A stretch of 64,000 bases of DNA from Bacillus sp. es.034 (GTDB taxonomy: Bacteria; Bacillota; Bacilli; Bacillales; Bacillaceae_B), in NCBI RefSeq assembly GCF_002563655.1, contig NZ_PDIY01000001.1:964001-1028000 (forward strand). The letters run 5' to 3'. The notes under the pieces are model-generated. The model did not search any database and was not told where the DNA came from. It saw only the letters and a list, made by a program, of their open reading frames with translations. The position numbers and the translations under genes are program-made. This document shows, one piece after another, positions 28,742-37,779 of the stretch; position 1 is the first letter of the stretch; each line of letters begins with the position of its first letter.

Positions 28742-30025
28742 ATGGAAAAGCTAAAAATTGCAGGAGGTTACCCCCTGGAAGGTACCATTAAAGTCAGCGG
28801 GGCCAAAAATAGTGCGGTAGCCTTGATCCCGGCAACCATTCTTGCTGATTCTCCGGTCACAATCGAAGGGTTACCAGATATCTCTGATGTAAGAACGCTG
28901 AAAGATCTCTTAGAAGAGATCGGTGGTTCCGTCACATTGGAAGATGGGGATATGAGTGTAGATCCAAGTCAAATGGTGTCCATGCCTTTACCAAGCGGGA
29001 AGGTGAAAAAGCTTCGTGCATCCTATTATCTAATGGGTGCGATGCTCGGACGTTTCAAAAAAGCGGTCATCGGATTACCGGGTGGATGTCATCTTGGTCC
29101 ACGTCCGATCGATCAACATATTAAGGGGTTCGAGGCACTTGGAGCAGAAGTTACCAACGAACAGGGTGCCATTTATCTTCGTGCCGATGAACTAAAGGGT
29201 GCCCGTATCTACCTTGATGTCGTGAGTGTCGGCGCAACGATCAACATCATGCTTGCAGCGGTTCGCGCCAAAGGCAGAACGATCATTGAAAATGCGGCAA
29301 AAGAACCTGAGATCATTGACGTTGCCACATTACTGAGCAATATGGGTGCGAAGATCAAAGGGGCAGGAACAGACGTGATCCGTATCGATGGAGTGGACGA
29401 GCTTCACGGATGCCGTCACACCATCATTCCTGACCGTATCGAAGCGGGAACATTCATGATCCTTGCCGCTGCAGTCGGTAAAGGGGTACTCGTCGACAAT
29501 GTCATCCCGTTACATATGGAATCGGTCATCGCCAAACTTCGTGAAATGGGAGTGCCTATCGAAACGAACGACGATCAGATCTTCATCGGCAGGGCGGACA
29601 AGCTCAAATCCGTCGATGTGAAAACACTCGTTTACCCAGGATTCCCAACGGATCTTCAGCAGCCATTCACCACTCTCTTGAATCGTGCAGAAGGCTCTGC
29701 CGTTGTAACGGACACGATCTACTCAGCCCGCTTCAAGCATATTGATGAGCTGAGAAGAATGAATGCCACAATCAAAGTCGAAGGACGTTCAGCCATTGTC
29801 AACGGTCCAGTCCAACTGCAGGGAGCCAAAGTGAAGGCAAGCGACCTCCGGGCAGGAGCCGCCCTCGTCATCGCAGGCTTAATGGCAGAAGGCATCACCG
29901 AAGTCACCGGCCTCGAACACATCGACCGCGGCTACAGCGACCTTGTTGCCAAACTCGAAGGCCTCGGTGCCACCATCTGGCGTGAAAAAATGTCTGCCGA
30001 GGAATTGGAGCAGATGAAGTCGTAG
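28742..30025 (+). CDS. murAB: UDP-N-acetylglucosamine 1-carboxyvinyltransferase 2
   Basis: Second MurA paralogue (MurZ/MurAB): adds enolpyruvate to UDP-GlcNAc, the first committed step of peptidoglycan precursor synthesis in the cytosol. The 427-residue product has catalytic Cys116 in [15 protein letters not shown], the fosfomycin-reactive residue. ATG 28742 follows GGAAGGGAG; a longer frame from 28718 is rejected. The window also encodes murAA at 58.8 kb, the usual low-GC Gram-positive pair. Placement between tal and glpX follows B. subtilis. Confidence 0.95.
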   Translation: MEKLKIAGGYPLEGTIKVSGAKNSAVALIPATILADSPVTIEGLPDISDVRTLKDLLEEIGGSVTLEDGDMSVDPSQMVSMPLPSGKVKKLRASYYLMGAMLGRFKKAVIGLPGGCHLGPRPIDQHIKGFEALGAEVTNEQGAIYLRADELKGARIYLDVVSVGATINIMLAAVRAKGRTIIENAAKEPEIIDVATLLSNMGAKIKGAGTDVIRIDGVDELHGCRHTIIPDRIEAGTFMILAAAVGKGVLVDNVIPLHMESVIAKLREMGVPIETNDDQIFIGRADKLKSVDVKTLVYPGFPTDLQQPFTTLLNRAEGSAVVTDTIYSARFKHIDELRRMNATIKVEGRSAIVNGPVQLQGAKVKASDLRAGAALVIAGLMAEGITEVTGLEHIDRGYSDLVAKLEGLGATIWREKMSAEELEQMKS

Positions 30026-30179
30026 ATTCGCAACACTTTTTGCTTATTTGAACCATTATGTCCTACTTTTTTCGAAAAACTGTCTCTCCAACTCCCTTAA
30101 TGTGTTACAATAAATCTGTTAATATGTTATACAATTAAAGATTATTGTAAAACAAAAGGGATTACGGGAGGCTATATAC

Positions 30180-31142
30180 ATGGAAAGAAGTTTATCAATG
30201 GAGCTAGTTCGAGTAACAGAAGGGGCTGCCCTTGCATCGGCCAGGTGGATGGGTCGCGGAAAGAAGGATGAAGCGGATGACGCTGCAACTTCTGCCATGC
30301 GCGATGTATTCGATACCGTGCCGATGAAAGGAACGGTCGTCATCGGTGAAGGGGAAATGGATGAAGCTCCGATGCTTTATATTGGTGAAAAATTAGGGAC
30401 AGGCTACGGTCCGCGCGTCGATGTAGCCGTCGATCCGTTGGAAGGAACGAATATCGTTGCTTCCGGAGGCTGGAATGCACTGGCGGTACTCGCGGTGGCA
30501 GACCATGGAAACCTACTGAATGCACCGGATATGTATATGGATAAAATCGCAGTCGGACCGGAAGCGGTCGGGAAAATCGACATTAACGCTTCTGTCATCG
30601 ATAACCTGAAAGCCGTTGCGAAAGCAAAGAATAAGGATATTGAAGACGTGGTGGCGACAGTCTTGAATCGCCCGCGTCATGAACATATCATCCAGCAGTT
30701 GAGAGAAGCGGGAGCCCGCATCAAGCTGATCAATGATGGAGACGTGGCAGGCGCCATGAACACGGCATTCGATCATACGGGAGTTGATATCCTGTTCGGA
30801 TCCGGCGGTGCTCCAGAGGGAGTTCTGGCGGCCGTTGCGTTGAAATGTCTTGGAGGAGAAATCCAAGGGAAGCTTCTTCCGCAAAACGATGCGGAACTTC
30901 AGCGCTGTATCAGCATGGGGCTGGATGTGGACAAGATTCTTCGAATGGAAGACCTCGTATGCGGTGATGATGCCATCTTTGCAGCAACAGGTGTAACAGA
31001 CGGAGAACTGTTGAGAGGTGTTCAGCTCAAAGGGACACACGGTCTGACTCATTCTGTCGTTATGCGTGCAAAGTCCGGTACCGTCCGATTCATCGACGGA
31101 CGCCACAGTCTTCAGAAAAAACCGAACCTGGTCATGAGATAA
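30180..31142 (+). CDS. glpX: fructose-1,6-bisphosphatase class II
   Basis: Dephosphorylates fructose-1,6-bisphosphate in gluconeogenesis. The 320-residue product carries the GlpX signature: [11 protein letters not shown] (about 57-67), the metal-binding DPLEGTN (about 86-92), [12 protein letters not shown] and the C-terminal [20 protein letters not shown] 30180 follows GGGAGG. Together with fbaA it controls flux through the fructose-bisphosphate node. In B. subtilis glpX has a neighbouring role to the main Fbp; whether that enzyme is present here cannot be seen. Confidence 0.95.
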   Translation: MERSLSMELVRVTEGAALASARWMGRGKKDEADDAATSAMRDVFDTVPMKGTVVIGEGEMDEAPMLYIGEKLGTGYGPRVDVAVDPLEGTNIVASGGWNALAVLAVADHGNLLNAPDMYMDKIAVGPEAVGKIDINASVIDNLKAVAKAKNKDIEDVVATVLNRPRHEHIIQQLREAGARIKLINDGDVAGAMNTAFDHTGVDILFGSGGAPEGVLAAVALKCLGGEIQGKLLPQNDAELQRCISMGLDVDKILRMEDLVCGDDAIFAATGVTDGELLRGVQLKGTHGLTHSVVMRAKSGTVRFIDGRHSLQKKPNLVMR

Positions 31143-31183
31143 TAGAAACAAGCAATACAGAGAGAGAAACCAACTCCTCTTAT

Positions 31184-31244
31184 ATAAGAGTAACGGATGG
31201 GCAGGACACCTGCCCGTCCACGCTCTTATCACTCACTTTTTTTC
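31184..31244 (+). terminator. glpX terminator / rho upstream hairpin
   Basis: GGATGGGCAGG pairs with CCTGCCCGTCC (one wobble), extended by ATAAGAG/CTCTTAT. A T7 run starts 8 bp later. A competing palindrome CTCTTATATAAGAG overlaps the 5' side. Confidence 0.7.
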
Positions 31245-31304
31245 TTCATAGCTGAAAAAATGCTGCCTATCTACCAAATCTACCTTCCTTTTTCTACCCA
31301 GTCA

Positions 31305-31334
31305 TTGATTCTTAATGAAAAGTATGGTTACAAT
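31305..31334 (+). promoter_or_regulatory. rho promoter and pyrimidine-rich leader
   Basis: TTGATT and TACAAT with 18-bp spacing. The following ~120-nt leader to rho is strongly T/C-rich (TCTACCC, TTCTTTTTTT), consistent with a Rho-loading region. B. subtilis rho is reported to be autoregulated by Rho-dependent termination upstream of the gene. Confidence 0.5.
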
Positions 31335-31458
31335 AGATAAGGTTTTTATCTTCAGCGTTTTTTCTTTATATATGCTTCAACTATTTCTTCATTTTTAGAA
31401 AATCTACCCTTCTTTTTTTATTTTTAGGTAGGACAAATTAATAAAGCGTGGTGTCATA

Positions 31459-32721
31459 ATGGAAGAGTTAACAATCTCTAGCTTAGAAAATATGAAGCTG
31501 AAAGAGCTTTACGAGCTAGCCAAACAATACAAAGTTTCTTATTATAGTAAATTAACAAAAAAAGAACTGATATTTGCCATCCTTAAAGTTCGTGCAGAAC
31601 AAGAAGGCTTCTTTTTCATGGAAGGTGTCCTGGAGATCATCCAATCAGAAGGCTTCGGTTTCTTACGTCCGATCAACTATTCTCCAAGCTCTGAGGATAT
31701 TTATATTTCTGCGTCTCAGATCCGTCGTTTCGATCTGCGTAACGGGGATAAAGTATCAGGGAAAGTACGTCCACCGAAAGAAAACGAGCGTTATTTCGGA
31801 CTGCTTCATGTTGAAATGGTGAACGGGGAAGAGCCTGATTCTGCAAAAGAGCGTGTGCATTTCCCAGGATTGACGCCTTTATACCCTGACCGTCAAATGA
31901 AGCTTGAAACAGAACCAAATAAAATTTCCACACGTATCATGGATCTTATTGCACCAGTCGGATTTGGACAACGTGGATTAGTCGTGGCACCGCCTAAAGC
32001 CGGTAAGACGATGCTGATCAAAGAAATCGCCAATTCGATCACAACGAACCATCCTGAAGCGGAACTCATCATCCTTCTCATCGACGAGCGTCCAGAGGAA
32101 GTAACGGACATCGAGCGTTCGGTAGAAGCAGAAGTCGTCAGTTCGACATTTGATGAAGTGCCGGAAAACCACATCAAAGTGGCCGAGCTCGTGCTTGAGC
32201 GCGCCATGCGTCTGGTTGAGCACAAGCGTGACGTCATCATCCTGATGGATAGTATCACTCGTCTTGCACGTGCGTACAACCTCGTCATCCCGCCAAGTGG
32301 ACGGACTCTTTCCGGTGGTATCGACCCTGCTGCGTTCCACCGTCCGAAACGATTCTTCGGGGCAGCCCGTAACATTGAAGAGGGCGGAAGCTTGACGGTT
32401 CTGGCAACGGCCCTTGTCGACACAGGGTCCCGTATGGATGACGTCATTTATGAAGAATTCAAAGGAACAGGTAACCTTGAACTTCACCTGGATCGTTCCC
32501 TTGCAGAACGACGCATCTTCCCGGCCATCGACATCCGTCGTTCCGGAACGCGTCGTGAGGAACTTCTCATCAAACCGGATCATCTTGAAAAATTATGGGC
32601 GATCAGAAAAGCTATGTCCGATCAGCCTGATTTCGCCGAGAAGCTTATGCGCAAGCTGAAGCAATCGAAGACGAATGAAGAGTTTTTCAATGTGTTGACA
32701 GAAGAGTCCAAGAAGCGTTAA
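31459..32721 (+). CDS. rho: transcription termination factor Rho
   Basis: Hexameric RNA-dependent ATPase that terminates untranslated transcripts. The 420-residue product has the N-terminal helix bundle, the cold-shock-like primary RNA-binding domain (GFGFLR, about 65-70), Walker A APPKAGKT (about 177-184), Walker B VIILMDS and the R-loop region. The length is that of compact Bacillus Rho, without the long insertions of actinobacterial forms. ATG 31459 has a weak ribosome site (GCGTGGTG). The leader is pyrimidine-rich, suggesting autoregulation. Confidence 0.96.
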   Translation: MEELTISSLENMKLKELYELAKQYKVSYYSKLTKKELIFAILKVRAEQEGFFFMEGVLEIIQSEGFGFLRPINYSPSSEDIYISASQIRRFDLRNGDKVSGKVRPPKENERYFGLLHVEMVNGEEPDSAKERVHFPGLTPLYPDRQMKLETEPNKISTRIMDLIAPVGFGQRGLVVAPPKAGKTMLIKEIANSITTNHPEAELIILLIDERPEEVTDIERSVEAEVVSSTFDEVPENHIKVAELVLERAMRLVEHKRDVIILMDSITRLARAYNLVIPPSGRTLSGGIDPAAFHRPKRFFGAARNIEEGGSLTVLATALVDTGSRMDDVIYEEFKGTGNLELHLDRSLAERRIFPAIDIRRSGTRREELLIKPDHLEKLWAIRKAMSDQPDFAEKLMRKLKQSKTNEEFFNVLTEESKKR

Positions 32722-32779
32722 TCTAATAGTCAAATGATTTTTCAAGGAAAAGGAAGACTGGAATTTCCAGTTTTGCAGG

Positions 32780-32808
32780 TTGCAAAAATACCTTGTCCTT
32801 GTTATAAT
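32780..32808 (+). promoter_or_regulatory. sigma-A promoter of rpmE
   Basis: TTGCAA and consensus TATAAT with 17-bp spacing. It leaves a leader of about 125 nt before rpmE. An ACTGGAATTTCCAGT hairpin just upstream (about 32755-32769) may weakly end rho transcription. Confidence 0.75.
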
Positions 32809-32942
32809 GATATCAATGTGTTTTTAAAAACTGGATGTGGTAAGGGGCTGGCTATTACTCTCATGCTTATGCTCATATCACATATATCTTCGTAATAAAT
32901 TACTCTGTCTCAGATGATTCAGGGCGGAAGGAGATGAAAGAA

Positions 32943-33155
32943 ATGAAATCAGGAATTCATCCTAAGTACAACACGATCAAAGTTAGCTGTGCTTGCGGTA
33001 ACGAATTTGAAACTGGTTCTGTAGCGGAAGAAATGCGCGTTGAGGTATGTTCTGAATGCCATCCATTCTACACAGGACGTCAGAAATTCGCTGACGCTGG
33101 TGGACGTGTTGACCGTTTCAACAAAAAATACGGTCTTAAAAATCAACAACAATAA
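32943..33155 (+). CDS. rpmE: 50S ribosomal protein L31 (zinc-binding form)
   Basis: A 70-residue ribosomal protein L31. The CxC (CACG) and CxxC (CSEC) pairs that bind zinc identify the C+ form rather than the zinc-independent paralogue YtiA. ATG 32943 lies 9 nt after AAGGAG; an upstream ATG at 32934 overlaps that site. C+ L31 acts as a zinc reserve in Bacillus. It is followed by two tandem terminators. Confidence 0.96.
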   Translation: MKSGIHPKYNTIKVSCACGNEFETGSVAEEMRVEVCSECHPFYTGRQKFADAGGRVDRFNKKYGLKNQQQ

Positions 33156-33193
33156 TGAAGAGCCAGAAGGCTGCACCGAACGCCTTTGTGCGT

Positions 33194-33205
33194 AGGTGCC
33201 AGTCC
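33194..33205. repeat. GGTGYCAG-CCC repeat copy (family 2)
   Basis: AGGTGCCAGTCC after rpmE, the inverse of the GGACTGGCACC form before tal. With upstream GGCTGCACC (about 33168) it could form a small imperfect hairpin. Confidence 0.5.
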
Positions 33206-33219
33206 TTCTCTTCTATTAG

Positions 33220-33256
33220 AAAAACAGGCAAGGATCTTCATGCTTGCCTGTTTTTT
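33220..33256 (+). terminator. rpmE terminator 1
   Basis: AAAAACAGGCAAG pairs with CTTGCCTGTTTTT, 13 bp, then further T. Confidence 0.93.
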
Positions 33257-33286
33257 ATTACGTTTAAAGCAAATGGTTGAAGAAAT

Positions 33287-33322
33287 AGAGGCAGTTTCAA
33301 TTGAGCTGTGCCTCTTTTTTTC
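33287..33322 (+). terminator. rpmE terminator 2 (tandem)
   Basis: AGAGGCA/TGCCTCT stem with a 15-nt loop and a long T run. A third mini-hairpin, AACAG/CTGTT plus six T, follows at 33399-33418 just before tdk. Confidence 0.8.
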
Positions 33323-33451
33323 TGCCAAATTACAGGATTTTGAGCATGATTCCCGTACATAAAGGAATGCTTTAACTAATATATAGTCCGTTTTCACTAA
33401 CAGCCAGGCTGTTTTTTATAGATCAATGTGTAAGGAAGGAGAGGCGCTTTC

Positions 33452-34063
33452 GTGTATGTCATGAAACAAACGGGTTGGGTAGAAGTCATTTGCGGCAGCA
33501 TGTTCTCAGGGAAATCTGAAGAACTGATCCGCCGGGTACGACGCACTCAATTTGCCAAACAAGAAATTGCTGTGTATAAGCCAAAACTAGATAATCGCTA
33601 CAGTGATGAATCGGTTGTATCTCATAATGGTACCTCTGTCATCGCCAAAGCAGTCGAGGAGTCAAGCGTGATCCTTGATGACCTGAATCCAGAGGTGGAT
33701 GTCGTAGCCATCGATGAGGTTCAGTTTTTTGACGAAGGCATCGTCGACGTCGTACAAAAGTTAGCGAACAGCGGATACCGTGTCATCCTCGCAGGACTTG
33801 ACCAGGATTTCCGCGGAGAACCATTCGGCCCGATGCCGGATTTGATGTCCATCGCTGAGCAGGTGACAAAGCTCCAAGCCGTTTGCGCCGTATGCGGCTC
33901 TCCGGCAAGTCGGACGCAGCGCCTGATCAATGGTGAACCGGCTTGTTACGATGATCCCATCATCCTCGTCGGCGCATCCGAAGCCTACGAGCCAAGATGC
34001 CGTCATCATCATGAAGTACCGACCGGGATGAGCGTCACTCCGGATATGGTGAAGGAAGTATAA
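33452..34063 (+). CDS. tdk: thymidine kinase
   Basis: Type II thymidine kinase that salvages thymidine to dTMP. The 203-residue product has the P-loop [11 protein letters not shown] (about 15-25), the DEVQFFD Walker B region, the zinc-binding CAVCG and the lasso-loop ([21 protein letters not shown] region). GTG 33452 ([12 protein letters not shown]) aligns with the B. subtilis start MYIMKQSG; ATG 33461 is a possible alternative. Ribosome site AAGGAAGGAG upstream. Followed by a strong terminator. Confidence 0.95.
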   Translation: MYVMKQTGWVEVICGSMFSGKSEELIRRVRRTQFAKQEIAVYKPKLDNRYSDESVVSHNGTSVIAKAVEESSVILDDLNPEVDVVAIDEVQFFDEGIVDVVQKLANSGYRVILAGLDQDFRGEPFGPMPDLMSIAEQVTKLQAVCAVCGSPASRTQRLINGEPACYDDPIILVGASEAYEPRCRHHHEVPTGMSVTPDMVKEV

Positions 34064-34072
34064 ATAGTGAGT

Positions 34073-34108
34073 AAAAACAAAGTCATATGGTTGTGGCTTT
34101 GTTTTTTT
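34073..34108 (+). terminator. tdk terminator
   Basis: AAAAACAAAGTCA pairs with TGGCTTTGTTTTT (one wobble), then T. Confidence 0.88.
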
Positions 34109-34163
34109 GTGCATGCATAACCACCCTCCTCCAGGAAAACCTAAAAGGAGGAGGTGTGAAAGC

Positions 34164-34616
34164 ATGAAGAAAGTAGCATTAGCTTTATCTTTTACCGTTT
34201 TCTTTCTTTTGATTACAGCATGTGGTGTGAATCAGGAGTCGGAATACGGTGTGCATAATGACAGTGGCGGGACCCGTTTCATAGATAACCGAAAGGCGGA
34301 GATGGATAAGCGCCAGGATGAAAGTGTGCGGGATGTCACGGATCAAAATCCCAATTTCCCTAACCTGACCAATTCTCAAGGTACGACTTCCACGACAACC
34401 GGTGTGTATGAAGACAAAGCACGTGAAGTGGTAAGGGATTATTCGAAATTCCAGCCTGATGAGGTGTGGATCAATGGGAATCAAATGTGGGTGACGGCCC
34501 ATACGAAGAAGGAAATGACCATGGCGGAGACCGATAAAGAGGAAGCCATGCTGAAAGATAAGTTGCAAAAAGCGATTCCCCGCTATGATATCAATGTGAA
34601 AATCACCGAAAGATAA
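34164..34616 (+). CDS. hypothetical lipoprotein, possibly YhcN/YlaJ-like
   Basis: A 150-residue predicted lipoprotein with a signal peptide and lipobox LITAC (Cys about 19). It continues with an Asp/Asn/Thr-rich linker and a C-terminal domain with AREVVRDYSKFQPDEVWI and a closing YDINVKITER. The pattern recalls the sporulation-associated YhcN/YlaJ lipoprotein family, but I cannot confirm this by eye. ATG 34164 follows AAAGGAGGAGG, a very strong ribosome site; the longer frame from 34107 starts inside the tdk terminator. It stands alone between tdk and prfA. Confidence 0.7.
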   Translation: MKKVALALSFTVFFLLITACGVNQESEYGVHNDSGGTRFIDNRKAEMDKRQDESVRDVTDQNPNFPNLTNSQGTTSTTTGVYEDKAREVVRDYSKFQPDEVWINGNQMWVTAHTKKEMTMAETDKEEAMLKDKLQKAIPRYDINVKITER

Positions 34617-34620
34617 TGGG

Positions 34621-34650
34621 AAGGGGGAGCTTATGAGCTGCCCCTTTTCA
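34621..34650 (+). terminator. lipoprotein gene terminator
   Basis: AAGGGG-AGCT/AGCT-CCCCTT stem with one internal G-G mismatch, loop TATG, tail TTTTCA. Confidence 0.7.
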
Positions 34651-34684
34651 CGTGAAATCCTCCTCTCTCGATTCCCGCTCCTCC

Positions 34685-34713
34685 TTGTGTTTACATACAC
34701 CATATAATATAAT
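34685..34713 (+). promoter_or_regulatory. sigma-A promoter of prfA-prmC
   Basis: TTGTGT and TATAAT (34708-34713) with 17-bp spacing, 36 bp before the prfA start. An overlapping TATAAT lies at 34703. Confidence 0.6.
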
Positions 34714-34748
34714 TGTACTGTTATGGATTAAAATTGAGGTGAATAGCT

Positions 34749-35819
34749 GTGTTCGATCGTTTACAAGCAGTGGAAGATCGCTATGATAAGTTAAATGAAC
34801 TATTGAGTGATCCAGAAATTGTGAATGACCCAAAGAAGCTAAGAGATTATTCAAAAGAACAATCAGACATCCAAGCAACGGTAGAAGCATATCGAGAATA
34901 TAAAGAATTGACCGGGCAGTATAAAGACGCGAAGGCGATGCTGGATGATAAGCTTGATGCTGATATGCGTGAAATGGTGAAGGAAGAAGTTTCCGAGCTT
35001 GAAGAGCAAATCGAAGCGTTGGAAGCCCGTCTGAAAATATTATTGATCCCGAAAGACCCGAACGATGATAAGAACGTTATCATGGAGGTTCGTGGTGCTG
35101 CAGGTGGAGATGAAGCTGCCCTGTTTGCCGGTGATTTATACCGCATGTACAGCCGATTCGCTGAAGCACAAGGTTGGAAGATTGAAGTGATGGAAGCGAA
35201 CTCCACTGGTGTCGGTGGATACAAAGAGATCATCTTCATGATCAACGGAAATGGCGCTTTCTCTAAAATGAAGTATGAAAACGGTGCACACCGCGTGCAG
35301 CGTGTACCTGAAACAGAGTCCGGCGGACGTATCCATACGTCGACGGCAACGGTTGCCTGCCTGCCGGAAGCGGAAGAAGTCGAAGTCGATATCCACGATA
35401 AAGATATCCGTGTCGATACGTTCGCTTCAAGCGGCCCTGGAGGACAAAGTGTTAATACGACCATGTCTGCCGTGCGCCTTACGCATATCCCGACAGGTGT
35501 CGTCGTGTCATGTCAGGATGAAAAGTCCCAAATCAAGAACAAAGAAAAAGCGATGAAAGTTTTGCGTGCCCGCGTGTACGATAAATTCCAGCGCGAGGTT
35601 CAAGCGGAATACGATGCCAATCGTAAATCTGCCGTTGGTACCGGTGACCGTTCCGAGCGTATCCGTACGTACAATTTCCCACAAAACCGCGTCACGGATC
35701 ACCGTATCGGACTGACGATCCAGAAGCTTGACCAAATCCTTGAAGGAAAAATGGATGAAGTCATCGATGCATTAATCATTGAAGATCAGTCCAAACTTCT
35801 TGAAAGACTGGAAGAATAG
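34749..35819 (+). CDS. prfA: peptide chain release factor 1
   Basis: Recognises UAA and UAG and triggers peptide release. The 356-residue product has the codon-recognition tripeptide as PET (RVPETES), the form I recall in Bacillus rather than the E. coli PAT, and the catalytic GGQ at residues 231-233 ([10 protein letters not shown]). GTG start 34749 follows GAGGTG. It is 2 bp from prmC, whose product methylates the GGQ glutamine, so the pair is functionally and translationally linked. Confidence 0.97.
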   Translation: MFDRLQAVEDRYDKLNELLSDPEIVNDPKKLRDYSKEQSDIQATVEAYREYKELTGQYKDAKAMLDDKLDADMREMVKEEVSELEEQIEALEARLKILLIPKDPNDDKNVIMEVRGAAGGDEAALFAGDLYRMYSRFAEAQGWKIEVMEANSTGVGGYKEIIFMINGNGAFSKMKYENGAHRVQRVPETESGGRIHTSTATVACLPEAEEVEVDIHDKDIRVDTFASSGPGGQSVNTTMSAVRLTHIPTGVVVSCQDEKSQIKNKEKAMKVLRARVYDKFQREVQAEYDANRKSAVGTGDRSERIRTYNFPQNRVTDHRIGLTIQKLDQILEGKMDEVIDALIIEDQSKLLERLEE

Positions 35820-35821
35820 TC

Positions 35822-36688
35822 ATGGTGACGGTATTTGAAGCCCTGAAATGGGCTTCTTCTTTTTTAGTCGAAAACGGCCGCGATGAGAATGTGGGAGAAA
35901 TCTATCTGCGGCATCTGCTTGGCATGTCACGATCACAGCTGCTGGCGGAACAGCGGAGGTCCGTCCCTCAAGAAAAATGGGACGAATTTCAGGAGGGGAT
36001 CCGGACGCATGCTGGCGGCGTCCCGATTCAGCATATCATCGGGACCGAGGAGTTTTATGGCCGTGAGTTTGTGGTGAATGAGCATGTACTGATTCCTCGA
36101 CCGGAGACGGAAGAGCTGATTTATTATGGTCTGGAGAAGATGAAGGATTTGTTCAGTGATTCGGCTTCTCCTTTGCAGGCTGCCGATGTCGGGACGGGAA
36201 GCGGGGCGATTGCCGTTACGTTAAAGCATGAGTCAAAGCGGTTGCCTCTTGAAATGATGGCTGTCGATATTTCTTCGGAAGCACTGGCGGTTGCCGGGGA
36301 GAATAGCAGGAGACTCGACGCAGATGTGCGCTTTTTTGAAGGAGATTTGTTACAACCTTTGATCCAGGCCGGTGTGAAGCTGGATATTCTTTTATCCAAC
36401 CCTCCATACATCCCACTGACGGATCGCGAAACTCTATCAAATGTTGTGATTGATCATGAGCCGGAACTCGCTTTATTTGGTGGGGAAGACGGCTATGATT
36501 TGTATAAACGCTTTATGGAAGAGCTGCCTCTTGTCATAAAAGAAAAATTCTTGATTGGCTTTGAAGTCGGAGTCGGCCAGGGAGAAACGGTTGCGGATCT
36601 CCTGCGCGCGACCTTCCCGGATGCAGAAACAGAAGTCGTTCATGATATCAATGGTAAAGATCGTATGGTGTTTTGTGTGAGAAAATAA
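35822..36688 (+). CDS. prmC: release factor glutamine methyltransferase
   Basis: SAM-dependent N5-methylation of the GGQ glutamine of RF1/RF2. The 288-residue product has an N-terminal helical substrate domain (about 1-75), motif I DVGTGSGAIAV (about 122-132) and the hallmark NPPY at 193-196. Residues 45-50 (RRSVPQ), in the variable N-terminal domain, are encoded by a copy of the GAGGTCCGTCCCTC interspersed repeat at 35955-35968, an unusual coding occurrence of an otherwise intergenic element. Followed by an intrinsic terminator. Confidence 0.94.
   Translation: MVTVFEALKWASSFLVENGRDENVGEIYLRHLLGMSRSQLLAEQRRSVPQEKWDEFQEGIRTHAGGVPIQHIIGTEEFYGREFVVNEHVLIPRPETEELIYYGLEKMKDLFSDSASPLQAADVGTGSGAIAVTLKHESKRLPLEMMAVDISSEALAVAGENSRRLDADVRFFEGDLLQPLIQAGVKLDILLSNPPYIPLTDRETLSNVVIDHEPELALFGGEDGYDLYKRFMEELPLVIKEKFLIGFEVGVGQGETVADLLRATFPDAETEVVHDINGKDRMVFCVRK
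35955..35968. repeat. GGTCCGTCCCTC repeat inside prmC
   Basis: GAGGTCCGTCCCTC in frame within prmC, identical in core to the intergenic copies. It does not break the reading frame. Confidence 0.7.
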
Positions 36689-36694
36689 GTGTAT

Positions 36695-36727
36695 GCCCTC
36701 GATTATGGTGATCGGGGGTGTTTTTTA
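36695..36727 (+). terminator. prmC terminator
   Basis: GCCCTCGAT pairs with ATCGGGGGT with wobbles at two positions, loop TATGGTG, then GTTTTTT. Confidence 0.82.
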
Positions 36728-36755
36728 AATCCCAAACAAAAATGTTATTTTACTA

Positions 36756-36784
36756 GTTTAAGATTCCCCCATTTTGACCACACT
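36756..36784 (+). promoter_or_regulatory. candidate sigma-F promoter of spoIIR
   Basis: GTTTA, 15 bp, then GACCACACT, fitting the sigma-F pattern (GYWTA / GgnnAnAnT) at 8 of 9 informative positions, about 20 bp before the spoIIR start. B. subtilis spoIIR is sigma-F dependent. Confidence 0.55.
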
Positions 36785-36805
36785 GTTTACCAAGGGGGAG
36801 AGGAC

Positions 36806-37642
36806 ATGAAAACAAAACACACAGTACTATTGTATATCTTGATTCTATCATTAGGAACGATTCTAAGTTTATATATACCGAAGCAGGAAATGGCAGCACA
36901 GGAGACGATGGTGATTCCGGATGAAGCGATTCGCCTGCGGATCCTCGCCAATAGTGATCTGGATGGGGATCAGAACGTGAAGAGACTTGTCCGGGATGAA
37001 GTCAACAAGGAAATCACAAATTGGGTATCGAATCTGACTTCACAGGATGAGGCGAAAGCAGTCATCAAGGAAGGATTGCCACAGCTTCAGAAGATTGCAG
37101 AGGATGTCGTTGCGGAAGAAGGCATGGATCAATCAGTGAAAGTGGAGTTTGGCAAAGTGGACTTTCCGACGAAATTATATGGTCAGTATCTTTATCCGGC
37201 TGGTGAGTATGAAGCAGTGTTGATCACACTTGGTAAAGGGGAAGGCGCCAACTGGTGGTGCGTCCTGTATCCGCCACTATGCTTCCTGGATTTCTCTACA
37301 GGAAACGCCGTAAGAAGTACGGGTTTTGAAACGAAAGTGGAGGCTAGCGGGAATGAAGTGACAGAAGTGGACCCTGAAGACGCAGAGAGTGCAGATGTTG
37401 AACAACAACCTGAAGAAGATACTATTGCCTATAAGCAAGTCGAAGTGGAAGCAGTGGAAGCCGGTGTGATCGATGAGGAAGAAAAGGTAGAGATGCCGGT
37501 TGAAGATGAGGTAAAAAAGCAAGAAAAACAAGTTCAGGAAAAAGTAGAAAAACAAGAAGAACCGGTATTTGTTGAAGATCAGGAAGAAGAAGTCGAGGTT
37601 CGTTTCTTCGTAGTCGATCTATTCAAGGGGTTATTCAAATAA
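36806..37642 (+). CDS. spoIIR: stage II sporulation protein R
   Basis: Forespore-secreted signalling protein that triggers SpoIIGA to process pro-sigma-E in the mother cell. An N-terminal membrane/signal segment (about 7-23) precedes the conserved domain (AIRLRILANSDLDGDQNVKR onward, GEGANWWCVLYPPLCFLD). The product is 278 residues against about 224 in B. subtilis. The surplus is a C-terminal Glu/Lys/Gln-rich region (about 180-278, likely coiled or disordered). ATG 36806 follows GGGGGAGAGG; the upstream extension to 36689 runs into the prmC terminator. Confidence 0.92.
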   Translation: MKTKHTVLLYILILSLGTILSLYIPKQEMAAQETMVIPDEAIRLRILANSDLDGDQNVKRLVRDEVNKEITNWVSNLTSQDEAKAVIKEGLPQLQKIAEDVVAEEGMDQSVKVEFGKVDFPTKLYGQYLYPAGEYEAVLITLGKGEGANWWCVLYPPLCFLDFSTGNAVRSTGFETKVEASGNEVTEVDPEDAESADVEQQPEEDTIAYKQVEVEAVEAGVIDEEEKVEMPVEDEVKKQEKQVQEKVEKQEEPVFVEDQEEEVEVRFFVVDLFKGLFK

Positions 37643-37646
37643 AGTG

Positions 37647-37682
37647 AGAAGCTTCTTCCTTCTGGGATGAAGCTTTTTCTTA
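37647..37682 (+). terminator. spoIIR terminator
   Basis: AGAAGCTTC/GAAGCTTTT stem, 13-nt loop, T-rich tail. Confidence 0.8.
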
Positions 37683-37779
37683 TTTGAAGAAAATCTATCT
37701 TTCTAGCATTCCTTGTTCTAATCTCCTCCCTCCTTCATACATTGATACTATAGGATGATAGAAAAGGGAGGATGAAAGG

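Noticed and set aside
36689..36805. N-terminal extension of spoIIR back to 36689
   Set aside because: It would run through the prmC terminator and the sigma-F promoter; ATG 36806 has a strong ribosome site and fits the family N terminus.
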